The notes under the pieces were generated by a model. The model did not search any database, was not told where the DNA came from, and saw only the letters and a list, made by a program, of their open reading frames with translations. Positions 22,443-34,712 of a stretch of 64,000 nucleotides of DNA are shown here, one piece after another (position 1 is the first letter of the stretch; each line of letters starts with the position of its first letter). The stretch is from Cyprinodon diabolis (Eukaryota > Chordata > Actinopteri > Cyprinodontiformes > Cyprinodontidae), in assembly GCA_030533445.1 (NCBI GenBank), contig CM060065.1:4970974-5034973 (forward strand), written 5' to 3'. The position numbers were made by a program, and so were the translations under genes.

Positions 22443-23833
22443 TAGTGATGTTATGAGATGAGCCAAGGCTTCGAGGCGTGTCTCAAGAAGTCTCTTTCTG
22501 CAAAGCGCATATCGAGGTTTGCTTCATTTGGCGGAGGAGCCAAAATCAACCATACCACCGCCATACCACGTGACGCTTCGGGAAGTGATTCAGATCATCA
22601 GGAACTTTGACAGGCATTTAAACTGTTTTAAATCTGTTTACACTGTTGCCTTCAGGCAGATGATACAGAGCAATCAGAACAAGAACCAACCGCCTTAGAG
22701 ACAGTGTTTACCCGACAGCAATAACAAAACTAAATGCAACCAAAAATAACCATTGATAATCATGGATGATGTGTGTGAGAATGTACTATTCTTATTAGCT
22801 GTTTTGTATCAGTTATTGTTATTTTTTTCTTATATTATGTGTAAATGGTGGTGACAGTGATTTTTGTTTTTAAGCATATGCACTGATTGATTGCACTTTT
22901 TAAAATTTCGTTGTTCTTGTGACAATGACAATAAAGATAAATTGATTGAATTGAAACAGCCTCAGTGTTTAGTCAAGATGTGGGAGTTTGTAGGAGAGCT
23001 GTGGTCCGTTGGAAATAATTTGGATATATTCTAATAATAGATTGGATGGGAGAACAACCAATCTAGTTGGTTAAAACTATTTTGGTTAGATTAAACAATG
23101 TAATGATCAGAATTTGAACAAACCGCTGGTTTCAGTTGTGTCATTAGTGCTTTGTACTTGGCTTCTGTGGTTGAGGCAGTACAGATGTGGTATCTTCTGT
23201 AAGACGTTGCCCTTCAATCCAAAGGTTGTTGGTTTGAACCTTGGTATGCGCCTTTGAAAGTTGCTGTACTCCTTAACCAGCATTTTGGCCTAAGTTACCA
23301 TTTTGTTTTGGTTTGCCCTTTTACCAACATAGATTGAGTAAAAACACTGCCAAATTAGATTGGTTGGTTTAACTAAAAGATTGGTTCAACACATAACTTC
23401 CAACCAGATTAAAACCAAAAATGGTCATATGTTATTATTTCTTTTTTTACATTTTTTAAACTAAAATGACTAACACCTTTCATTTTGCTCATCATTGACC
23501 AATTTTCACAAACACTTTCAGTATCTGCTTAAGCTTATTTAACTAAATGACTAAAATGCCAAAACGTATACATTTAAATATTATTCTGTTCATTTTAATA
23601 ACAAAAATCCTTACAAAGGATTTTATTATACACACCAATCATTAGAAATTTCAAGGGAACTTAAATGGAGAAAAAAACAAAAAAAAACTATTGCAAAAAA
23701 TCACTAACTGTAGTTCTGCACTCCACCAGTAGGTGGTGACATGTTCAGATGAAGCTTTATGAACTGTGGAGGTCATTGAAGCAATTAGCCCAAACGGTTT
23801 GATGTATCATGAGGCTTCATCTCACCATCACTA
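22443..23833. mobile_element. hAT-like element with perfect 8-bp target duplication (copy 1 of inverted pair)
   Basis: The termini are TAGTGATG and CATCACTA. Identical TTTGTAGG flanks lie at 22435-22442 and 23834-23841. The inverted relative is at 25731-26773. A LINE 3' end interrupts it at 22624-22957. No transposase frame remains. Confidence 0.9.
22624..22957 (+). mobile_element. LINE 3' end nested in hAT
   Basis: It ends in AATTTCGTTGTTCTTG, GTGACAATGACAATAAAG and a TTGATTGAATTG tail. The junctions TTTAAAC/TTGAAAC are an imperfect target duplication, and the sister hAT copy has the empty site (CATTTAAACAGTCTCAG in complement). Confidence 0.75.
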
Positions 23834-23841
23834 TTTGTAGG

Positions 23842-24462
23842 TTAAGCATTTTCTTTTAAAACCTGTTTTCCTCTAGACGTCTGCTGTAGCATAAAGACGG
23901 AGGTTTTACAGTCATGGTCGAAGGTTTATGCAAAATTATGGTCTTGAACAAGGGCTCTGCAACCCCTAAGAGGTCCATGAAGGTACTGCATGAGGATCAC
24001 GAAAGTTTTTGTTGATTAGACTTTTTTTTATATTCCCCCGTGCATTATTTTCCACTTATTGAAATGTCTTTAATCCACATTAACATGAATTCAACACACT
24101 ATAATAAGCAGATAAATGCATTTAGTCATCAATACACACATTCAGCGAAACACAGGAGCTCTTTCAAGCTGGGCACCGTTTCATTCACAACACCTGTCCA
24201 ATTAACCAGGAATCAGAATCAGAAATACTTTAATAATCTCAGGGTGAAATTACTTTCGTTACATTACTCCATCTGTAATAGAGTGACTATAGGACCAGTT
24301 TGATATAACATAATTTCATGCAACATATACAATTAGGGGGTCCCTGCCCCATCTCGCCATCAGTTTGGGGGTCCTTGGCCTGGAAAACGTTGAATATTAC
24401 ATCTTGAATATTAAAACTGAGATGTTATTCATTCATTATGAGTATTGCATCAACAGGCACAC

Positions 24463-24498
<36 letters not shown>

Positions 24499-25079
24499 GG
24501 TTTCATGCTGTCTTTGTGAACAAAATGACAGCAAAAAGGTTTGTCTGCAAGTTTCCACTTGACATTTTAGCTTTACAATGATAGACAAAGCTGTACCCAC
24601 AGTTTCTTTCAGGTTTGATAAATGGCAGTTGCACTAATGAGTTCTAATGATGGATCAATATAATTTGAGGCCATTTCACACTGTTTAAACATGTTGTTTC
24701 AGTAAAAGGCATTTTATATACTTAGCAATACACAGAGAATCTAGTGGACAGGATGTCTGAACAGGAAACCCTTGCTCAAAGAAATAATGGAGTGCAGAGG
24801 TGAAAGAACAGTTTATGTGTCAGGATAACATCTTTTTCCATTTCAGACTATGCCAAAACACCACACACACATTCCAGCCCGCATAGAACGTTGTAGTGCA
24901 CATACATTCACACAATGTTATAAAGAAGGTACAAATATAGCTGAAGAGGGTGAAGAGTCGGGGGGAAATGCTTTGAGACTTCTGAAATGTGAGCGCTGTA
25001 TTTGTTAATTGTTGGAAAACATTGGAATATGACTTGTCGATGAACGTTTTCCCCCATGCAGTGGAGAGAATCGTCGCCA
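23842..25079. other. Spacer between inverted hAT copies
   Basis: A (TC)n run lies at 24466-24496. The remainder is AT-rich with no supported gene. Confidence 0.4.
24466..24496. repeat. (TC)n microsatellite
   Basis: It is an uninterrupted TC run of about 31 bp. Confidence 0.95.
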
Positions 25080-25680
25080 GTGTCTTCATTTTTTGTCATA
25101 AGAGAATTCTACCATTTTGAGCCCCAACGCTACAAAGATACATGCATGGATTAGTTTTTCTAGGTCCTGCTGGGACATTAGTGCTTTAAATTTGCTTGAA
25201 ATTTTCTTAAGGCGATAAAAGGCTAAGTTAATAACTACCTTTATGTGCCTCTGAAGGTTTGTTCAAGTCTGAGTCCATCATGAAACCAAGATTTTGGCCA
25301 CAATCGCTGGTTTCTAGCTGTAGCTAAAGCTTTGAGCTAACTCTGGATCTGGTCCAAAGATTCTTATCCAGTTTGGTTTTTATTAAGTTCTACAAAATGA
25401 TGGTGCATCCACATATTGACCTGTTCTCAGCATCCTTCCAACAGATGGGTTCATAGTCACCTGCTGACATTGCGATATAAAGCTGTGTGTCTTCTGCATA
25501 GTTATGGTAACTGATCTGGGTGTTTGCTACAATCTCAGCTAAGGGGAGCATGCAGATGTTGAATAGGAGGGGCTCCAGAATGGAGCTTTGAGGCACCCCA
25601 CATGTGATATTTCTGGTCTCTGACAGCTTGACCCACTTCTCCTGTAGTCACTCTGTTTGCTTTTATCCAGCCAGGCTACA
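25080..25680 (-). pseudogene. L2-like reverse transcriptase palm fragment
   Basis: On the minus strand the frame reads PQSSILEPLLFNICMLPL and then ISYHNYAEDTQLYI, matching the PQGS(I/V)LGPLLF and YADD motifs of L2/CR1-type polymerases. The second catalytic box is YAED instead of YADD, and the GP of GPLLF is mutated to EP, so the copy is dead. Sequence downstream to 25080 continues the polymerase in several frames. Confidence 0.75.
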
Positions 25681-25730
25681 TGTAGAGTTTTTAAGTACAA
25701 AAAAGTCTAATAGTCTTTATTTCTGTTCAC

Positions 25731-26773
25731 TATTGATGGTGAGATGAAGCCTCGTGAGGCATTGAATCATTTGGGCTAATTGCTTCAATGATCCCTACAG
25801 TTCATGAAGCTTCATGTTAGCATGTCACCACCTACTGGTGGAGCGCAGAACCATAGTTAGTAATAAAATCTGTGATTTTTTTTTTTTGCAGTTGTTTTTC
25901 TTGTTTTTTATTTTTTTCCCCATTTAAGTTCCTTTGAAATTGTTAATTATTGGTGTGTATAATACAATCTTTTTGAATTTTTTTTGTGTGTGTAAAAAGA
26001 GAACAGTCAGTTTCGGGGCACTGTTTTTCTACCATTTTAGTAAAATAAGCTCAAGCAGACTGTTAAATTATTTGTGCAAATTGGGTAATGATGAGCAAAA
26101 TGAAAGGTTTAGTTGTTTTTATTCTCAAATAATTGTTTTTTCACAGTTTTTGTTTTTAATTGTGTTGGAAGTCATGTGTTCAACCAATATTTTGGCAAAA
26201 ACCAACCAATCTAATTTGGAAGTGTTTTTACCCAATCTATATTTGTACAAGGGCAAAACAATACAAATTAATCACAGCCAAAATACTTGTTAAGTATTAG
26301 AGCAACTTTCAAACATCCAAGGTGGGTCTTGATCCATCAAGCTTAGGATTTAAAGTCAATGTCACACAGCTGAAACCACTGGTGAATTCAGGTTAGAAAG
26401 CATTACTACTTAACATTAATGTTACAACTGTAACCAGCGGCTTGCTCAGGTGTTGATCATTATATTCTTTAATCTAACCAAAATAGTTTCAACCAATCTA
26501 TTCTTAGAATATAAACAAACTTTATCCAACTTACAGCAGCTCTCCTATAAACTCCCACATCATCTTCACTGAATACTGAGACTGTTTAAATGCCTGTCGA
26601 AGTTCAGGTTGATCTGAACCCCTTCCTGAAATGGTCATGTGGCGAGGCTTCGAACCGCATCGATTTTGGCTCCTCTCCTAAATGAAGCAAGCCTCGATAC
26701 ACGCTTTGCGGAAACGCCCCCTCCCCTACTCGCCACATGCCTCGAAGCCTCGGCTCATCTCAAAGCATCACTA
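25731..26773. mobile_element. hAT-like element copy 2 (inverted relative to 22443-23833)
   Basis: It starts TATTGATGGTGAGATGAAGCC and ends CATCACTA. The flanks CTGTTCAC (25723-25730) and CTTTCCAC (26774-26781) share 6 of 8 bases, consistent with an old target duplication. It lacks the LINE insertion of copy 1. Confidence 0.8.
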
Positions 26774-26781
26774 CTTTCCAC

Positions 26782-27791
26782 ACTTTCTGTGCAGGAGGCA
26801 ATAGTAGGAAAAATGCGAACCCTGTCACTGGTCTAGCAACACTGAGATGGCCATCCAAAGCCAACACTGATCAACAAGCTTTGAAAAAGGTGTTTGTGTC
26901 TAATTATAAGGTGCAAAGGCAGCAACCCTATAAAAGGACAAAAAAGTCTTAACATGCAATAAAGTAATTGTTGCATTAACTGACAGCTGCATTAGCGCAT
27001 TAATAACACGTAAGTGTTAATTAATTGACTGTTGGTTGAGCGTTTCATTTCCACTTTAACAGAAGAAATTTCAGTTCCGGTTGATTTTGAAAGAAAGCCC
27101 CAGTGGACTGAAGGAAGACATTATTTCCCATGAACAGCAGTGGTAAATGCTGTACAATCCTGATTTCCAGTCGCCTGCAGGTGGATTGAACTGCATTTCA
27201 GTTTCCACTGGCAGTTTGAAATATGAAAGGTGATGAGGTAATGAATCTAACTGGTGAAACAATGTCAGATGACGATGATAAAAACAAAAGCTGCATTTAC
27301 ACTACCCATCTGAATCCGATCCATGCCAAAGACAGACTAACATAGTAAATTTATTATCTTCGCGCTGACATGGTAACTAGGCTCCTATTGATGATCCAGG
27401 ACACTACACCTCTCAAGGTGGGAATAATGCAAACAAAAATGGCAACACCCATAACATTCAGGGACTTATATGCCTGGATAGCGTCCACCACCCAGATTTC
27501 ACTGAGCGTCGGTCCTTGCATCATCCCAGGTCACACTATCCTCTTTTGATGCCATTTGTTGTTTATTGTTAAAGCGATACAGACCCCCTCAGGCCATAAC
27601 AGAGGGGCCATTCTACTAGTTGGAAGTTGACATGTAATCACAGAAGTTAGAAAAATATTTAATACATGTAGAAAAGTTACTTAGTTTTGGTTTATGATTT
27701 CATATTTTAAATAACCTATACATGTATCTTACATAGTTTTTTTTTTTCTTACAGCATACAATCAAAGATATACAAGAGAATAAGATGAGAG
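26782..27791. other. Intronic DNA with MITE fragment at 27293
   Basis: GCATTTACACTACCCATCTGAA at 27293 is a single end of the 5547-6032 MITE family. Otherwise there is nothing recognisable. Confidence 0.4.
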
Positions 27792-28072
27792 CAGTGGTGT
27801 TAAAAGTAAACACATTTGTTACTTAAGTAGAAGTATAGATACTGCAGTTTAAAAACACTCTGGTAAAAGTTGAAGTATCACCTTGACCTCTTTACTACAG
27901 TAAAAGGGAAAAAGTATGTGCTCCAAAAACTACTTAAAGTATAAAAGTATAAAGTAACCTTAAATAAATAAAAAAAAAACAGCCAGATGCCACTATATGA
28001 ATTAAAAGCTCAATTTTTCGACTATTTCAAAAAATTCTTAGAGATAGGACCAAGGATGAGGGAGGTCTTGTG

Positions 28073-28916
28073 CAATGGGGAGTGACGGATTACATGTAAC
28101 GACGTTACGTAATTTAATTAGAAAAAAGAGTAACTGTAATTCGCTACAGTTACAATTAGAAAATATGTAATTCAGTTACAGTTACTTCCGAAAATATTAA
28201 GAATCACAAATTTAGTTACATTTTTAAAAAAAATATAAAGAAAAACCTTTACGAAATATGTAATGATATTTTTATTGCTTCGCGCCCTGTATCGCCGTTT
28301 CCCGCTACGGCTCCTTGTCTCTATCATATTTGCCACTCTGATGATCCATCCTGTGCTGGTGGAGCCTCCTTGAGGAACAGCAAGCGAGCGGACGGTTATA
28401 TTTCAGCTCAAGCAGCGAATCAAAAATGACAGCCTTCCAGCACTGGAAATTTAAGGAGCATTTCATTTACATCTGTTAAAATGGCTCAAATTTAACCGTG
28501 CAGTGCAAGAAGTGTTTGCCGGCTATCAATCTGAACCTGCTTGTGTTAGTCTGCAAACTGCGTAAATGGTAGAGCCTGGTGGAGGAACAGAAAAGAGTAT
28601 GGCCCGATGAGAGGAGTCTGAGAAAATCATACATGCCTGGTGCTGGCATCTCTTCTTGTGTTCATCCTGTGATTGCCTGTCAGCAGTTCCCCCTCAGCTT
28701 AGTGCTTTTTTAAGGTTCACATTCAGTTCTCAAAAATTAAATGTTGAACATGGGTCAATACTCATTAAAACCTTAAAGTAATAAAAAAGTGATCAAAAGT
28801 AATTAGTTTCATTACTTTTTAAAAGTAATCGAAAAAGTTACACAATAATTACATTTTAAACAAGGTAACTTGTAACTGTAACGGATTACATTTTTAAAGT
28901 AACTTACCCAACACTG
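28073..28916. mobile_element. Small hAT element nested in hAT, 8-bp target duplication
   Basis: Identical GTCTTGTG flanks lie at 28065-28072 and 28917-28924. The ends are CAATGGGGAGTGACGGATT and the complement of CAGTGTTGGGTAAGTTAC. Both ends are rich in GTAAC/GTTAC words. There is no transposase. Confidence 0.9.
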
Positions 28917-29085
28917 GTCTTGTGTCGCCTGTGTCCGACCTTTCAGACATTTCAACATCATTTTCTGAATCCGACATTGTAGCATGGAATAGACAATTCA
29001 CGTTTGCAGTTTGAAGAACACCTGCTTGCTTCTGATGATTTCCTTTAGCTAACCAATGTGTGTTTGCTTTATATGACTCATCCAA
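28894..29085 (-). pseudogene. hAT transposase N-terminal remnant, copy 2
   Basis: The minus-strand frame contains MSDSENDVEMSERSD, matching the remnant at 14908-15141. The frame then runs into the nested hAT at 28924 and ends in its terminal DNA. Confidence 0.5.
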
Positions 29086-29339
29086 TTACACTAGTAAAAC
29101 ACTAGTAAATGTGGATGGACATCTAGTGAAAACTACAAACATTAAACCGAAGCCAAGAGTAACAAGTAACATTTGTTTTAAAAAATGGAAGGAATAGAAA
29201 GCACAGATACTTGTGTGAAAATGTAATGAGAAGAAGTCAGAAGGTGGAAGAAAAATAAGTAATGGAGTAAATTATATGTAACAACCCTTAAAAGAATGAA
29301 ACAAACTCAGTCCTAAAAAATAAATGTTCTTTATTAAAC

Positions 29340-29345
29340 AAACAA
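29340..29345 (-). terminator. AATAAA polyadenylation signal of solo LTR
   Basis: It is AATAAA on the minus strand, about 63 bp before the LTR end. Confidence 0.5.
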
Positions 29346-29459
29346 AGAAATCCTTTCCTCTCTTTCTACAACACGTATAGCATTAAGGTAGACAATATAA
29401 TATTTACATTCTGACATTGGTGGATGGTGGACAAACCCGCATAACCAGAACCAGAAAGT

Positions 29460-30008
29460 CAATTCAATTCAATTCAGTTTATTTATATAGCGCCAAATTC
29501 ACAACACATGTCATCTCAAGGCACTTTACAGTTCAACCAGATCATACAGTCAAATTGATACAAAGTTTTCTATCTAAGGAAAACCAGTTGATTGCATTGA
29601 CTCATTGACTCAAATACAATCCCTCACACTAAGCATGCTTGTAGCGACAGTGGAGAGGAAAAACTCCCTTTTAACAGGAAGAAACCTCCAGCAGAACCAG
29701 GCTCAGTGTGAGCGGCCATCTGCTGAGGCCGACTGGGGTTCAAGGAGACAGAAGCAGAGATACAAAAAGCAGCTGTAAAAGGCGGCCCCGTCCAGGAAAC
29801 ACACAGCCAGGCAGACGAGCTCCAAGGCAGCTCCCATGCCAGAGGATGAAGAGAGCACATCCACCCAGCCACGGCCAGAGAAACAGGACCACACCTGAAG
29901 ACAGGCCGATCTCCAACATCTACAAACAAGGGTGTTGATGGAAGCAGCACAGTTGATGTTTCTTTCCTGTATGACGTCACAGCCAAACAGGAACAGACGA
30001 GGCAAGCT
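29460..30008 (-). mobile_element. L2-like LINE 3' fragment (copy D), nested in LTR
   Basis: It is nearly identical to 10170-10720 in copy B. It begins at its 3' end with CAATTCAATTCAGTTTATTT and stops at ACAGACGAGGCAAGCTAC. Confidence 0.9.
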
Positions 30009-30522
30009 ACTAGTCGCACACTTATAAGAGTGAACAAGGAAAAACAAACAAATGATTGAAAAAAAGATAAGAAACAAAACAGTTAGTCCGCCCTGACAAG
30101 TGAACAACGGGACCAAAGACACCAAACAGGGTCGGACTAACTAAAAACAGCAAAACATAAACCTAAGGACAGCAGGAGCAACAAAAACCATCCCTGTAAA
30201 CAAACATAAAACACCAAATTACAAAAAAAATGCAATCAAAGTATAATTTTAATAACTACTTTAAAATCTCTAAAAATACCTGTATCACGTACATTACCCT
30301 CATCTGCCCGCATACACAGCCTGGTCTAAAAAACCCGCAGGGCCTCCTAACAAAGAAAAGAACGGTTAAAATATACATTTGTCATAATAAAAATTCAATA
30401 TAACCCACACTCTTTAAAAGCACTCACCCACATTCTTGACGAATCTATAAGATGTGTGGAACCAAGAGGCGTCCTGGCGTCCCATGGAAACTGACACCTT
30501 TCAAGAAATGCTTGCAGCTTCC

Positions 30523-30532
30523 GCTTTTATAC
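30523..30532 (-). promoter_or_regulatory. TATA box of solo LTR
   Basis: It is GTATAAAAGC on the minus strand, about 35-45 bp inside the LTR start. Confidence 0.55.
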
Positions 30533-30643
30533 TGCCTGGACAATGCCCACCATACCACCTGCAACATATAGATACCTAAATAGTGTACTTAAGAACACTA
30601 ACGAAGTATTTGTACTTTGTTACTTGAAGTACAAATACACCTG

Positions 30644-31560
30644 TACACACCACGCTCAAAATTATGGTTACCTAATATAAAATAATATAGTGTGACCCTC
30701 AGCGCTATTGGTTATCGTTAATTAATAAGTGAAACAAAGATTTTACCAAAATTGTATGAAAGAAGTTCTGAAACCACCCCATTGCATCCACAGATACTAA
30801 AGAGTCTGAAAACCTGTTGCTTGGTGACAGATTCATTAGAGACCGATGGTTTCTGGATGATTGATGTTCCAAATGGGTTTCCAGCATTTCACATGCACGT
30901 TTGCATTACAAAGCTGCGGCAAGTTGAGGCCTCCTGTTGCACAGACCGAATCAAACACCGCTCTTAGCTTTCTCCACTACTCTCAGCAATTGCTCTGCAT
31001 TTTTGAAACAGCATCTTATATTCAGTCTGTCCAGCCTACTAGCTTTTAATCTTGCACCCCACTTTCGCCTTTCTTTCTATCCCCATCCACTCACCCTTAT
31101 TATGCATCAAGCTTTTTTCCCAACAATACTCTGTCTCACACTCAGCCCCTCCATTCATCTTTTTATTATTTCTATGACTCATCATCATGAGTTTTCTAAC
31201 ACTCCACCTGTGCCAAAGGCACACTTTACCGCTCTACTCTCTTGCTGTGCGTTCGCTCTTTTTTCTTTTATCAGAGCTAACCCTTAGAGGATGATGGGAG
31301 TGCAGTAGGTGCTAGCAAAGAGCCGCTAAGCCCAGAAAACCTCGGCCTAGAGTAGAAACCATCAATATGCTTAATGGACTTATGGCCTGCAATTTTACAT
31401 TTAGATTAAATTGATTTAATGTTTGATAGTTTTTATAAGATGTGTCCTTTTAATATATCTAATTCAGAGCCATTTTTTTAAATAAAAAGTTAGTCAAGCA
31501 ACAACACGTACTGACTTCCTGTAGGTCAGGCTCTGATTGGTGGAATAGAGACAGGAGTAG
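30644..31560. other. Intronic DNA without recognisable features
   Basis: No repeat or coding signature was recognised. Confidence 0.35.
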
Positions 31561-31570
31561 AGGTGGCGAA

Positions 31571-31982
31571 GTGGGCTACTGTTAACATGGTGTTAGTAAG
31601 GCGCGCTAATGTTAGCATAGTGTTAACATGGTAGGCTAATTTTAGCTTGGTGATAGCAAGGCCGGCTAATGTTAACATGTTGACAGCAAGGTGGGCTAGG
31701 GTTAGCATGGTGATAGAAAGACTGGCTAATGTTAACATGTTGACAGCAAGGTGGGCTAGGGTTAGCTTGGTGATAGCAAGGCCGGCTAATGGTAACATGT
31801 TGACAGCAAGGTGGGCTAGGGTTAGCATGGTGATAGAAAGACTGGCTAATGTTAACATGTTGACAGCAAGGTGGGCTAGGGTTAGCTTGGTGATAGCAAG
31901 GCCGGCTAATGTTAACATGTTGACAGCAAGGTGGGCTAGGGTTAGCATGGTGATAGAAAGACTGGCTAATGTTAACATGGGC
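31571..31982. repeat. 60-bp minisatellite arranged as 120-bp dimers
   Basis: The core unit is GTTAGCNTGGTGATAG...TGTTGACAGCAAGGTGGGCTAGG. From 31681 each unit is exactly 60 bp, and two variants alternate strictly (GCATGG/GAAAGACTGG and GCTTGG/GCAAGGCCGG). Shorter degenerate units lie at 31571-31680. Because 60 is divisible by 3, both strands stay open (31526-32044 minus, 31647-32015 plus); neither is a believable gene. Confidence 0.9.
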
Positions 31983-32179
31983 CGTTTCGCGTTCTTGTGT
32001 GCTGATGTGTTGTAAACGTCATCAGCCTCAGCCCTAGCTAGCACAGTTCCAATTCAAGAGAACAGTACGCCGAGAACAGACAAAGTCCCCGGATGTTGTT
32101 CTTGCCCCTCCCTCTTTACCCAGCATGCATCAGAGCAGACTTGTCTGTTCTTGAGATTGACAGCTGTCCCAGCTTCCTT

Positions 32180-32885
32180 CACACTAAGCATGCTTGTAGC
32201 GACAGTGGAGAGTAAAAACTCCCTTTTAACAGGAAGAAACCTCCAGCAGAACCAGGCTCAGTGTGAGCGGCCATCTGCTGAGGCCGACTGGGGTTCAAGG
32301 AGACAGAAGCTGGCATAGAGAAAGAAACAGAGATACAAAAGGCAACTGTAAAAGGCGGCCCCGTCCAGGAAACACACACCCAGGCAGATGAGCTCCGAGC
32401 CAGCTCCCATGTCAGAGGATGAAGAGAGCACATCCAGTTAGTCACAGTCAGAGAAACAAGAATATGCTAAAAAACATGCAGATTTCCAACATCTGTAACC
32501 AAAGGTGTTGATGGCAGCAGCACAGCTGATATTTCTTTCCAGGATGGAGTCACAGCCAAACAGGAACAGACCAGATGAATCCATGATGAGAAAAATTGGA
32601 GAGAACATAATGTTAGAGATTGAACTAAGAGATTCTGCAGAGGGGGAGAATAGAGATAGAATGGAGCAGAATTATGAAAAAGGGGTCGCTATGTCCTCCA
32701 GCAGTCTAAGCCTATAGCAGGATAACTATAGAGATAGCTCAGGATAACCTGAGCCACACTAACTATAAGCTTTATCAAAAAGGAAAGTTTTAAGCCTAGC
32801 CTTAAAAGTAGACAGGGTGTCTGCCTTGCTGACTAAAACTGATAGTTGGTTCCACAGGAGAGGAGCCTGATAAATAAAAGATCGG
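32180..32885 (-). mobile_element. L2-like LINE 3' fragment (copy E)
   Basis: It matches copy B from TCACACTAAGCATGCTTG to GAGGAGCCTGATAA, and lacks the terminal ~150-bp tail. A stretch AAGCTGGCATAGAGAAAGAAAC is extra relative to copy B. Confidence 0.85.
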
Positions 32886-32889
32886 AAAC

Positions 32890-33518
32890 AGCAGCAGAAA
32901 CATTTCAGTTCCAAAAAAATATGTGAATCCAAGAAGCAATAGCTGAGAGCAACGTGTAGCTGAAGAAGGTTTTTAATAAGGTCTGTTTCAGCAGCAGATC
33001 AGAACTTCTGTTTGGATGATCTGCTGCCTCTGTCATTAAAACACTACAACTCCCCCAGGTGGGTAATGCTCTACTGGTGTAATACAAATGAGCACAAGGT
33101 TAAAAAATGTAAGTTATAAACCGTGTAAAATGTAGGTCTGTATTTTAGTATTTTAATGACTATTCATGGCGTTTGTAGGAGCCGGGATATGGGCCTCAGG
33201 GAGCGTGAAAGAATTATTCATCTCCAGATGTAACACACACACACAGCCTTGTACTCTTCAAGTTGTTCACGTGCAAAAGTGATTCTAGATATGTGAATTC
33301 CTTTCTTTCTGTGAAAATCCTTCAAGCATGAACATTCCCAGAGATGTGTGCACAGTTGTTATGTAGATGAGGAGAAGCAGCCTATTTTAGAAATAATGCA
33401 GCTGATTTGCATCCTGATTGAGTCTTAGCAGTGAAACTGTGTCAGTTTCTGATCAGTCATCCCCCCAGCATGCGCACGCCACTGGTTTGGGACTGGTTTT
33501 GGGACTGAAAATCATATA
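32890..33518. other. Intronic DNA without recognisable features
   Basis: I see nothing recognisable here except a short CACACACACA run near 33235. Confidence 0.35.

Positions 33519-33595
<77 letters not shown>
33519..33595. repeat. (TA)n microsatellite, left of mariner
   Basis: It is an uninterrupted AT run of about 75 bp ending at the mariner terminus. Confidence 0.95.
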
Positions 33596-33598
<3 letters not shown>

Positions 33599-34712
33599 TC
33601 ACCGGCCACTTTATTAGGTACACCTGTCCAACTGCTCGTTAACACTTAATTTCTAAGCAGCCAATCACATGGCGGCAACTCAGTGCATTTAGGCATGTAG
33701 ACATGGTCAAGACAATCTCCTGCGATTCAAACTGAGCATCAGTATGGGGAAGAAAGTTGATTTGAGTGACTTTGAACATGGTCCGAAAAAGAAAAAACAT
33801 CCAGTGAGCGGCAGTTCTGTGGGCGGAAATGCCTTGTTGATGCCAGAGGTCAGAGGAGAATGGCCAGACTGGTTCGAGCTGATAGAAGGGCAACAGTGAC
33901 TCAAATAACCACCCGTTACAACCAAGGTGGGCAGAAGAGCATCTCTGAACGCACAGTACGTCGAACTTTGAGGCAGATGGGCTACAGCAGCAGAAGACCA
34001 CACCGGGTGCCACTCCTTTCAGCTAAGAACAGGAAACTGAGGCTACAATTTGCACAAGCTCCTCGAAATTGGACAATAGAAGATTGGAAAAACGTTGCCT
34101 GGTCTGATGAGTCTCGATTTCTGCTGCGACATTCAGATGGTAGGGTCAGAATTTGGCGTCTACAACATGAAAGCATGGATCCATCCTGCCTTGTATCAAC
34201 GGTTCAGGCTGGTGGTGGTGGTGTCATGGTGTGGGGAATATTTTCTTGGCACTCTTTGGGCCCCTTGGTACCAATTGAGCATCGTTGCAACGCCACAGCC
34301 TACCTGAGTATTGTTGCTGACCATGTCCATCCCTTTATGACCACAATGTACCCAACTTCTGATGGCTACTTTCAGCAGGATAATGCGCCATGTCATAAAG
34401 CTGGAATCATCTCAGACTGGTTTCTTGAACATGACAGTGAGTTCACTGTACTCAAATGGCCTCCACAGTCACCAGATCTCAATCCAATAGAGCATCTTTG
34501 GGATGTGGCGGAACGGGAGATTCGCATCATGGATGTGCAGCCGACAAATCTGCGGCAACTGTGTGATGCCATCATGTCAATATGGACCAAGCTCCCTGAG
34601 GAATGCTTCCAGCACCTTGTTGAATCTATGCCACGAAGAATTGAGGCAGTTCTGAAGGCAAAGGGGGTCCAACCCGTTACTAGCATGGGGTACCTAATAA
34701 AGTGGCCGGTGA

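Larger units (their letters stand above)
29277..30566 (-). mobile_element. Solo LTR (minus strand) nested in hAT, itself interrupted by L2
   Basis: On the minus strand it begins TGTTGCAGG and ends GGGTTGTTACA, the TG...CA boundary of LTRs. TATA lies at both flanks (29273-29276 and 30567-30570). A TATA box (GTATAAAAGC, 30523-30532) lies near its start and AATAAA (29340-29345) near its end, the normal U3/R/U5 order. The equivalent place in the hAT copy at 13 kb is uninterrupted. No second LTR or gag/pol follows, so it is a solo LTR. Confidence 0.7.
27792..30643. mobile_element. hAT transposon copy 2, carrying nested insertions
   Basis: It starts CAGTGGTGTTAAAAGTA and its far end is GTACAAATACACCTG, so it is the inverted equivalent of 13087-15279. 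Matching interior blocks are 27800-28064, 28925-29276 and 30567-30643. The pieces between them are later insertions (28073-28916 and 29277-30566). I see no clear 8-bp duplication at its outer ends. Confidence 0.8.

Noticed and set aside
23160..23275. tRNA-like B-box (GTTGGTTTGAACC) with an upstream A-box-like stretch
   Set aside because: It lies inside a hAT element, does not fold into a full cloverleaf by eye and is altered in the sister copy, so I do not call a tRNA or SINE.
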